Shown here: one piece after another, positions 17,862 to 25,002 of the stretch
How positions within the stretch are numbered: the stretch's first letter is position 1
Layout of the letters: every line of letters begins with the position of its first letter
Assembly: GCF_900162725.1 (NCBI RefSeq)
Contig: NZ_LT799418.1
Coordinates: 2,022,739 to 2,086,738 of the forward strand
Direction: 5' to 3'
DNA length: 64,000 nucleotides
Origin: Parabacteroides sp. Marseille-P3160
Lineage (GTDB): Bacteria; Bacteroidota; Bacteroidia; Bacteroidales; Tannerellaceae
The notes under the pieces: generated by a model
The model's database searches: none
Told to the model about the DNA's origin: nothing
The model's input: the letters and a program-made list of their open reading frames with translations, nothing else
Position numbers and translations under genes: made by a program

Positions 17862-18437
17862 TCAGGAATATAGAATATCGGCATATAATCCGGATAGCCG
17901 TTTTCGCAGATGTTTTACGGCATAATGTTTTCGCGACAGTAACGTATTGACCGGCACACCGGTGGTTTGTGAAATTTCTTTTACAGATAACCCGTCTAAT
18001 TCAGTCAGTTCAAAAACCTCGCGTTGTTCGGGAGGCAATTCGGAAAGGGCATTTTCTAATTCAACCCAAACCAACGACCGAAGGTATTCTGTTTCGGGCG
18101 AAGGTGATGTTTCGTTGTTGTCGAACATAAGTTTCGAAAAATCATTCAACATTTCATCGTCCGATCCGTCATTTCGGTAAACGGGCAGTTCTTCTTCGTG
18201 TTTTTTAATTCCTTTGTTGATAATTGTGTTCCTCGCGACCCTGTATAGCCAAGCAGCGACTTGCTCAATCGGGTTCATCGTATTGTCCACGGTTTTCACC
18301 AATTGGTAAAAAACATCCTGTAGAATATCGTCCGCATCCTCCTTATTCGCAACATTTTTGCGGATAAAAGCTTTCAGGCGCGGCTGATATTCTACAATCA
18401 GTCTTCCTACGTCTTGTTTTTCCGGTTTCTTATTCAT
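17862..18437 (-). CDS. ECF-type RNA polymerase sigma factor
   Basis: Sigma-70-family protein of 191 aa from MNKKPEKQD. A longer upstream frame exists but overlaps the preceding gene widely, so the ATG at 18437 is preferred; it overlaps the upstream stop by 8 nt (ATGAATAA), suggesting translational coupling. Region 2 is seen in LKAFIRKNVANKEDADDILQDVFYQL and AAWLYRVARNTIINKGIKK, and region 4 in LPPEQREVFELTELDGLSVKEI with an HTH at TTGVPVNTLLSRKHYAVKHLRKRL. The insert between them is long and acidic. No classical anti-sigma gene is next to it; the overlapping small membrane protein may take part in its control (inference). Confidence 0.88.
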   Translation of the reverse strand: MNKKPEKQDVGRLIVEYQPRLKAFIRKNVANKEDADDILQDVFYQLVKTVDNTMNPIEQVAAWLYRVARNTIINKGIKKHEEELPVYRNDGSDDEMLNDFSKLMFDNNETSPSPETEYLRSLVWVELENALSELPPEQREVFELTELDGLSVKEISQTTGVPVNTLLSRKHYAVKHLRKRLSGLYADILYS

Positions 18438-18804
18438 TATCCTTTGCGGAATCATCATCGAAATCAAAACCGCCTCCGAAAAAATGACCCCTAAACATGT
18501 GCTCTCTTCTCCGCTTGATAAATTCTTTGCGCTGCTCATCCGTCATTTTCATCCATTTGTCATGAATAGGATTCCCGCTGTGCATACCTCCCATACATCC
18601 ACCCATCATTCCCCGATGGCCAAATCCACCGAACAGTATTCGGGCAAGGGCAAGTAAGCCTAATGCCTGCCAAAAACTAATGGCTGCCAATCCGAAAATA
18701 ACCGGCATCAGCCAATTCCACAACAACATGGCAACTGCGCTGAATGCCGCTATCGCGGCCAACCCCATCATTACGTGTGTAAATACATGCTTCTTCATAT
18801 CCAT
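18430..18804 (-). CDS. Small membrane protein with W-x-K-M-T motif
   Basis: Unrecognised protein of 124 aa. Two hydrophobic stretches (residues about 9-30 and 32-58) are followed by a Gly/Met/His-rich stretch (GGFGHRGMMGGCMGGMH) and a charged cytoplasm-like tail with KWMKMTDEQRKEFIKRR and a final GGGFDFDDD. The tail motif recurs twice in the protein at 20668-21036, which also ends in a GFDF phrase. The Met/His/Cys-rich linker could bind a metal (inference). The gene overlaps the sigma factor start by 8 nt and lies 7 bp after the ferredoxin gene, so all three are probably one transcript. Possible roles are an envelope or metal sensor feeding the sigma factor. Confidence 0.7.
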   Translation of the reverse strand: MDMKKHVFTHVMMGLAAIAAFSAVAMLLWNWLMPVIFGLAAISFWQALGLLALARILFGGFGHRGMMGGCMGGMHSGNPIHDKWMKMTDEQRKEFIKRRREHMFRGHFFGGGFDFDDDSAKDNE

Positions 18805-18811
18805 TTGATTT

Positions 18812-19027
18812 TTAAAAATTTATTCCAATCGTTCTTTGCGGACAGATTGCAACACATTTCCCACATCCGGTACAGCGGCCCGTATTATTGGCAATTGCCC
18901 GTTTCCCGTTTTCTGCCGCCACCATCTCCAGCACGTGATGTCTGCAAATTTTCACACATTTTCCGCATCCTACGCATTTGTCGGCATGAACGAACGCCAC
19001 ACCTCTATCTTTCTTTTTCCAAAACAT
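18812..19027 (-). CDS. 2[4Fe-4S] ferredoxin-like protein
   Basis: Small electron carrier of 71 aa with two cluster motifs: CVGCGKCVKICRHH (the residue after the fourth Cys is Arg in place of the usual Pro) and CTGCGKCVAICP. Both have the C-x2-C-x2-C-x3-C pattern for [4Fe-4S] clusters. A short basic N-terminus (FWKKKDRG) precedes them. It is cytoplasmic and probably co-transcribed with the membrane protein and the ECF sigma factor downstream, an unusual set that hints at redox-linked regulation (inference). The electron partner cannot be told from the sequence. Confidence 0.85.
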   Translation of the reverse strand: MFWKKKDRGVAFVHADKCVGCGKCVKICRHHVLEMVAAENGKRAIANNTGRCTGCGKCVAICPQRTIGINF

Positions 19028-19136
19028 TTCAGATCTTCAATTTACAAAATAACGTTTAACTATAAGCGAGAGATTACCCTCTACTTATGCAGACAAACAA
19101 GAGGAAAAAATATTTTATGGAAAGCAAAAAAGTTTT

Positions 19137-20520
19137 TCAATCATTATTATCGCCTATTTTCAACCACCTGATCAGCAAAGGTAAGCCCACCCCTTGAATC
19201 ACCAGCATGAATATGACGGTAACAACCGTCAGAAAAATGATAATACTCCGTTGGGGGAATTCCGTACCGTCTGCCATCAGCAAAGGCAAAGAGAGTGCGG
19301 CGGCCAACGAAACGATCCCCCGCATCCCCGACCATCCGATAATAAGACATTCTTTAAGGCTTAACGGCTTGTATTCTTTCAGGTAGTTGATCCGTTTTAA
19401 CATTTTTCCGCGATTCCGCCGCATGGCTGCGAATCTCCGCCGTACGGTTGCTGTATTTCCCTGTTGCAGAGCATTCATTTGCATATTATTACGAATTCGA
19501 TCCGTTATGGCCGCTTCGCGTCTTTGCATGGATTTGATGCGGTTGTCAATACTTTTCTTATTCCAAAACACGAATAAAATACGGAGAGCGAGTGCGGTCA
19601 AAAATATCAGGAAGGAGCTGCCGATCAGGGATAATATATGATTGCTGGGGATGTCTTTCAATACGAGGGGGAATTCCAACCCAATCATGATGAAGATCAA
19701 TCCGCCAAGAATAAAAATAACGGTATCCCAAACGGACTTGGACTGTACGCGCGCCTGCCGGGAAAATTTATCTTTATTGCCTGAGATAATCAGCCCTGCG
19801 GTGACAACGGCAATTACACCAGATATGTGGATCTCTTCGGCCAGCAGATAGGCCACAAAGGGAAGTAGGATGGTCAATCCCACGATGACATCGCTGTTCT
19901 GTCTTTGTTTTCGTACGATGACTGCAAAAATCATCCACAAAACCACGCCAACCACAAATCCACCGGCAAGGGAAATCAGGAACATGATGCCTGCTTTCCA
20001 TAGAACAAACGAACTGCCTGCTACGGCGGCGACGGCAAAACGGAAGGCGACCAATGCCGAAGCGTCGTTGACCAGACTTTCGCCTTCGAGTATGGTGACG
20101 GTGCGGTAAGTGTAAGCCTTTGATAACGCCGGACGCGGCAATGGCATCAGGGGGTGAGAGGATTGCTCCGAGTACGAAGGCCAAAGGCCATGTCATTCCG
20201 GGAATACAGTAATACGCGATCACGGCAATGGCTATGGTCGTCATAAAAATCAACGCTATGGCCAAAGCCGATATGGTTTGTACGTTGGCTTTGAAGTCTT
20301 TGAATGAGATATGAAATGCAGCATCATACAGCATCGGGGGGAGGAATATGAGGAATACGACATTTGGATTAATCGTCAATCCGTTGAGGCCGGGGATGAA
20401 TCCGACGACGATACCCGTCGCCAAGAGTAAAACGGGATAAGGCAACCTGATTTTGGTTGCGACCGGCGATAATCCGATGGCGATGGCCAATAAAATGATG
20501 ATGACGCTGTATAATTCCAT
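19137..20520 (-). pseudogene. CPA1-type Na+/H+ antiporter, frameshifted
   Basis: Two overlapping reading frames together spell one cation:proton antiporter. The first (from 20520) gives the N-terminal membrane part (PYPVLLLATGIVVGFIPG, FLPPMLYDAAFHIS, LSPPDAIAASGVIKG). The second, open up to 19137, resumes with TVTILEGESLVNDASALVAF and runs through the remaining membrane helices to GWSGMRGIVSLAAALSLP. The frame changes near 20125-20150 in a GC-rich ACCG-repetitive stretch, consistent with loss of 2 or 5 nt between LHLP and TVTILEG. Either the gene is inactivated or the base call is wrong; all other family motifs are intact, so the change is recent or artificial. Confidence 0.85.
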
Positions 20521-20667
20521 AATTTTCTTCCGGTAAATCCGTATTTCAATTATTGCCCAAAGTTATAAATGTTTTTGTCGTTTTTCCCTTGGGCATCATG
20601 CAAGAAATGAAGGCAGAAGGGAATGATTTTCCTTGTGCCTTCGGAAGTTTAAACAATTGTACTTTGG

Positions 20668-21036
20668 TTATTTTGTTTTCGCGTCTTTTTCTGTACTTTC
20701 TTCGCCGCAACTGAATCCAAAGTCGAAACCTCTTCCGTGTCCGAAGAATCCGGCATGTTCATGAAAGGCAGCTATCATTTCCTGCTGTTCCTTAACGAAC
20801 GCTTCTTTTTCTTCCGACGTTTTCTTCATCCATTCTTCGCAACGTTGGTCGATAGCGGCAACGCTAAATTCTCTCCTGCCGCAATGACCGTTGTGTATAG
20901 CTTCTATGCGTTTGTCCATAAATTCGACCTTTTCCGCATCCGTCATTTTCGTCCATTTTGCGAAAAAATCTTTTCTTGCATCTGCTCCGAAGGGTATTCT
21001 TCCAAAGAATCCCATTCCAAAATCTCTTGCTGTCAT
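20668..21036 (-). CDS. Small protein with two W-x-K-x-T motifs
   Basis: Unrecognised protein of 122 aa without a clear signal peptide or membrane segment. It contains two copies of a helical motif, KWTKMTDAEKVEFMDKR and EWMKKTSEEKEAFVKEQQ, separated by about 42 residues, then a His/Gly/Phe-rich segment (FHEHAGFFGHGRGFDFGF) and an acidic/lysine tail. The same motif and a GFDF-ending segment occur in the membrane protein at 18430-18804, so the two are related in part. It lies upstream of the antiporter on the same strand, 147 bp away. Function is unknown; heat-, metal- or envelope-stress roles are only guesses. Confidence 0.65.
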   Translation of the reverse strand: MTARDFGMGFFGRIPFGADARKDFFAKWTKMTDAEKVEFMDKRIEAIHNGHCGRREFSVAAIDQRCEEWMKKTSEEKEAFVKEQQEMIAAFHEHAGFFGHGRGFDFGFSCGEESTEKDAKTK

Positions 21037-21321
21037 AACATTTCAATTTTTGAGTTATTATTTTTGAGTTTCATTTTCGAGATTGCTCTCTACTCATGCT
21101 GACAAACAAGAGGGAGAAATATTTTTGGGAAAGGGGGGATTTTCAATTCTTCTTATAATCGAAGCGTCTATGTAGAGAATAATCTTTTCCCTGTTTTTTT
21201 ATTTTACTTCTTCAAAGTATGGAAGACCACTTTATGCGAACAATTTATTAAAAAGCCCCAATACTATTCCCAAGGACAATAAGCTCTTACTCCATGTTTA
21301 TACTATATAAAATGTTTAATT

Positions 21322-22295
21322 AGTGTCCACTAAAGACTCGTGAAATCTCTTTTAAATATTTGAAAGTTAGTTTGTTACAGATGTTTTCTGAGTCAACGGA
21401 CTGCTTATTACATGGTTGAACAAGCACGAACTAAACGTAGGACAGCGATTTTTAATCTTGGTGGAAATGTCTATGCATTTGACTCTACAACCATAGATCT
21501 TTGTCTGTTTGTCTTTTGGTGGGCGAAGTTTCGTAAGAAAAAAGGCGGCATTAAGGTACATACATTGTATGATATAGAAACACAGATACCTGCATTCTTC
21601 CACATAACCACTGCTTCAGTACATGACAGCAAAGCTATGAATGAGATTCCTTACGAAATAGGTGCTTATTACATCTTCGACAGGGCTTACAATTGTTTCA
21701 AAAGCTTATTTAGGAAAGAAACAATCGGTTCCTATTTTGTCGTCAGAGCAAAGTCAAATTTGCAGTTTAAAGCAAAAAAATGGAACCGTCGATTGCCTAA
21801 AAATGTATTATTCGATGCCATCGGTGAACTGACCGTTTATAAAAGTTCCAAAGACTATCCAGCGCAGATACGTAAAGTCTGTTATTGGAACGAAGAACAG
21901 AAACGAAAGTTTACGTTCCTGGCCAATGCTATAGAACTCTCTCCGCTGCAAGTTGCCGAGCTATATAAAAACAGATGGCAGATTGAGTCGTTTTTCAAAT
22001 GGCTCAAGCAGCATCTTAAAATTAAAAAGTTCTGGGGTGATACGGAAAATGCTGTAAGAATACAAATATACTCTGCAATCATAGAGTATTGTCTGGTAGC
22101 AATCATATGGCATGATTTGAAACTTGATAGAACGACATATGAGATTCTACAAATTTTAAGCATATCACTTACAGATAAAACCTGCTTGAGGAACCTCTTT
22201 AACAAAACTAATTTTAAAAATGACAAAGAACGATGTGATCTCAATGGACCAAGTTTATTCAATTTTTAATAACGTTTCAATTTTAATAGGACACT
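21322..22295 (+). mobile_element. IS4-family insertion sequence, internally deleted
   Basis: Outer ends are a short inverted repeat: AGTGTCC at 21322-21328 and GGACACT at 22289-22295. Only 974 bp remain, while relatives with this transposase need room for about 110 more N-terminal residues, so roughly 0.35 kb of the 5' part is deleted. No clear target duplication flanks it. The right end interrupts a GH27 gene on the - strand; the rest of that gene is not found on the left side. Confidence 0.75.
21412..22269 (+). pseudogene. IS4-family transposase, N-terminally truncated
   Basis: The remaining 285 residues cover the catalytic DDE domain: first Asp in YAFDSTTID (D24 of the fragment), second in YYIFDRAYN, and the glutamate in YKNRWQIESFFKWLKQ, the YREK-like signature of IS4. 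The in-frame codons just before the first Met read TAYY, which matches the normal continuation of the family, showing that the upstream part was deleted and not that translation starts here. Without the DNA-binding N-terminus it should be inactive. Confidence 0.85.
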
Positions 22296-22296
22296 T

Positions 22297-22419
22297 CTAA
22301 TCGAGTTTAGATAGTTCTGTTTCAACCATTGCATCTGCCGTACGCTTAACTATTTCCTCGTTGATGTTATATCCAAATTTATTCCAGCTATTCCACCCCA
22401 TATGAAGAGTCATGCCCAT
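22297..22419 (-). pseudogene. Stump of a GH27 alpha-galactosidase gene
   Basis: Forty codons from the ATG at 22419 encode HMGWNSWNKFGYNINEE and then a helix (IVKRTADAMVETELSKLD), the unmistakable N-terminus of a GH27 alpha-galactosidase, which normally goes on to the YVNIDDCW strand. The frame ends at a TAG two bases from the IS4 end. The start codon is one base after the stop of the beta-helix gene, so the two were an operon. There is no signal peptide, so the enzyme may have been cytoplasmic or the 5' part may also be altered. Confidence 0.8.
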
Positions 22420-22420
22420 T

Positions 22421-24028
22421 CTATTTGATGTTTATAAATCTGACATCATCGCCCGTGCCGACTTCAACCGTATTTGTATTGATTGTGCATCCATCAAACA
22501 AAACATTCTCTACATGATAACTACCTATAGAAGTCTTGTCGTTATAGCTTGTTATGTGGAAAAACTTCTCTGTTGTATTGTCTGTTTCGAATATGCAGTT
22601 CTTAAAAAGAATATTCTTCGGGATCGGACCTTCAAGTGCTTCATACGTGTCTATCCACATACGACGATTATAAAAATGACTGTTTGTGGCAATAAGTGGA
22701 CCGCGAAAGCGGAAAGTGCCATCAAAATCACAATTTTTTATTTCTGATTCAGGAGCTACCATACTATCAAAAAATATGTATATATTTGTTCCTGAAGTAA
22801 GTTTAGGAAGGATCCTATCTAATTTGATCTTATTGATAGACCCTCTTTGACAAATCACTCGTTCAACATTTGCTGTTCCAACCAACATTCCAGTAGCAGT
22901 ATTAATAATGGTGAGTTTATCACCAGTTTTGAGAGGGATATATGTTCCTTTGGTTTCTGGCCAAAAGAGATCTATTTCGTCTTTATTAGCATTCACATCT
23001 TTCACATAAAGGGTTGATGCGGATATATTTATAATATCATCATATAAGGCTTCGGCATTGCAATTGTCCCAAATAATCCTACATCGATTTTCCTTACAGT
23101 GAAACCCGTCACGCCAGGATGTGAAATTTAAATTTTGATCTAGTGCATTGGGGGCACGCTTGAAGTTCACGTTAGAAAAAAGTAATTTTTCTTCATTTCG
23201 AAAAATACCAAACCCAAAGCGTGATACTGCATAAATATTACAATTCTTCATTGTTAGATTTGTATTTCCAACGAAGGAAAAAGCACGTTCAATCATATGT
23301 CCTATTTTAGGAGTGGGAGCAGTCAATGCTGTTGAATCTAACATGGAAACCCAATCTCGTGTTTTGGAATCATTGGGGTTAAATGTAATTTCAAATTTAT
23401 TAAAGGCCTTATCAAGCATTTTATATTTTGTTATATACATGTGATAACGGCTTAAGGGTTTATCAAGAACTCCGAACCATGTGACAGAAGGGGTATATTC
23501 TTCGCCAGTTACCATCCCAATATCTCGGTCGGCAATCATAATTGCAGTAGAGTTTTCAACGTTTACACCTCCTGGTATGGCTATTGCTCGAAACGCAGGT
23601 TTTATTTTATAGTCAAAATTGAAACCTTCTAGCGTAAAATTATAAGTATAATTGACTTGTGCGTAACTATATTTACCATCAATCAAAAGTGTAGTATTGC
23701 TTCCTTTGATAGTCATATCTTTTCCACCTTCAATGGTAAAGATCGCTTTGATATTCTCCGAGTTGTTTCTAACATAATAGGTTCTGTTCTTTTCAAACAT
23801 TAATGTAGCACCATTGCCTATTTCGGTCATTTTCGATATCGCATTAAGAATGGCATCTGTATCATCGGTGATACCGTCACCCTTTGCTCCATAGTCTTTG
23901 ACATAAATCGTTTTTTTATCTGTCTCTGCAAATTCTGATTGATCTGAACTTGCTTTCAATCCTTCTGACTTGGCAAGAGGATTAAGAAAACTCCCAAAGA
24001 ATAGAATTGATAATAAAATGTTTTTCAT
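22421..24028 (-). CDS. Exported parallel beta-helix protein, GH110-like
   Basis: Protein of 535 aa with a signal peptide (about residues 1-20) and a right-handed parallel beta-helix. It opens with the pectate-lyase-superfamily phrase DYGAKGDGITDDTDAI, and the central coils (NLTMKNCNIYAVSRFGFGIF, SWRDGFHCKENRCRIIWDNC, EALYDDIINIS) resemble the GH110 exo-alpha-1,3-galactosidase pattern, where a conserved Asp pair lies in the active site. A galactosidase role fits the GH27 stump directly behind it. The family call is from motif resemblance only; GH28 or polysaccharide-lyase activity cannot be ruled out. It lies 62 bp after the ROK kinase gene. Confidence 0.72.
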   Translation of the reverse strand: MKNILLSILFFGSFLNPLAKSEGLKASSDQSEFAETDKKTIYVKDYGAKGDGITDDTDAILNAISKMTEIGNGATLMFEKNRTYYVRNNSENIKAIFTIEGGKDMTIKGSNTTLLIDGKYSYAQVNYTYNFTLEGFNFDYKIKPAFRAIAIPGGVNVENSTAIMIADRDIGMVTGEEYTPSVTWFGVLDKPLSRYHMYITKYKMLDKAFNKFEITFNPNDSKTRDWVSMLDSTALTAPTPKIGHMIERAFSFVGNTNLTMKNCNIYAVSRFGFGIFRNEEKLLFSNVNFKRAPNALDQNLNFTSWRDGFHCKENRCRIIWDNCNAEALYDDIINISASTLYVKDVNANKDEIDLFWPETKGTYIPLKTGDKLTIINTATGMLVGTANVERVICQRGSINKIKLDRILPKLTSGTNIYIFFDSMVAPESEIKNCDFDGTFRFRGPLIATNSHFYNRRMWIDTYEALEGPIPKNILFKNCIFETDNTTEKFFHITSYNDKTSIGSYHVENVLFDGCTINTNTVEVGTGDDVRFINIK

Positions 24029-24090
24029 AAATAATTAACTTAAAGTGTATAAGCCTATAGAAATCGGTTCAAAAGATCAAGGAAGTATTA

Positions 24091-25002
24091 TTATTGTTTT
24101 AGCAACTTCCATAATATTCCATAAAAAGCAGCATGATCAATACTATCAACAGGGGATATTTGTTTAAGTGTTTTTAATCCAGATAATCTCTCTTTTAATA
24201 TCTCTTCCATATGCCTGTATGAACGGGAGATTTGCCCTCCAAGCAATAAACATTCTATCTCCTTTTGTTGCAGAATACCAACAATTGATTCAGATAGAAT
24301 TTCTGCTGCTCTTCCGAATGTTTTGATACTCGCATTATCTTCATTATCCGCTTGTTTTCCTATATCAAATACAGTTATGTTTTCTAATACATTTTTTTTA
24401 CAGAACTCTTTGTATATCTCTAAAATTCCCCGTTGTGAAACATAATCTTCCAAAATCCCATTTTTATAAGGTGTTTCATAAATTGTTATAGATGGTAAAC
24501 ATAATGGAGTACACTGAACAATTGTGTTCTGAGAAAATGCAAAGCCAATTCCCGTACCTAATGTAACAACTGCTGAATTCTTATACGGCTGTGCTCTGCC
24601 TTTCCATTGTTCACCAAGTAAAACAGCATTTGCATCGTGCACACAACAAATAGGTATATGTTTATCTATGTTGGGGATATTATAAATCAATTGTTTCAGG
24701 TTCTCACCATAAACAGATTGAAACTTATGTTCCATTAAGAATGTACCTGTTTTATAATCAAAAGGACCAGGGATTGCAATACCAATCCCTTTAAGCGTCT
24801 TTTTTACGGAATCAATCAGAAGCAGACCATTTGAGATGCATTCGCTAATTGATTGAAAGATTAATTCTTTAGACTTACTTGAATGAGATAAAACTCTGAA
24901 AGCAGAACCTTTCAATATGTCTCCGCGTTTATTTAGCACTACTGATTTTATAAAAGTACCTCCAATATCAAGAACAAGATATGCTTCGTTTTCTTCAATC
25001 AT
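24091..25002 (-). CDS. ROK-family sugar kinase
   Basis: Cytoplasmic hexose kinase of 303 aa. The ATP-binding phosphate-1 motif LDIGGTFIKS is at residues 11-20; later come GIGIAIPGPFD, CVHDANAVLLGE (catalytic Asp), and VTLGTGIGFAFS. The CxCGxxGCxE zinc motif of many ROK kinases and repressors is absent. There is no N-terminal HTH, so it is an enzyme and not a regulator. Its start overlaps the stop of the isomerase-like gene by 8 nt (ATGATTGA), so the two are translationally coupled and likely catalyse successive steps, such as hexose to hexose-6-phosphate to fructose-6-phosphate. The exact sugar is not determinable. Confidence 0.88.
   Translation of the reverse strand: MIEENEAYLVLDIGGTFIKSVVLNKRGDILKGSAFRVLSHSSKSKELIFQSISECISNGLLLIDSVKKTLKGIGIAIPGPFDYKTGTFLMEHKFQSVYGENLKQLIYNIPNIDKHIPICCVHDANAVLLGEQWKGRAQPYKNSAVVTLGTGIGFAFSQNTIVQCTPLCLPSITIYETPYKNGILEDYVSQRGILEIYKEFCKKNVLENITVFDIGKQADNEDNASIKTFGRAAEILSESIVGILQQKEIECLLLGGQISRSYRHMEEILKERLSGLKTLKQISPVDSIDHAAFYGILWKLLKQ

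Noticed and set aside
17862-18539. Longer version of the ECF sigma factor starting at 18539
   Set aside because: The added 34 residues overlap the small membrane-protein gene in another frame and do not resemble a sigma-factor N-terminus; the 8-nt overlapping ATG is a better start.
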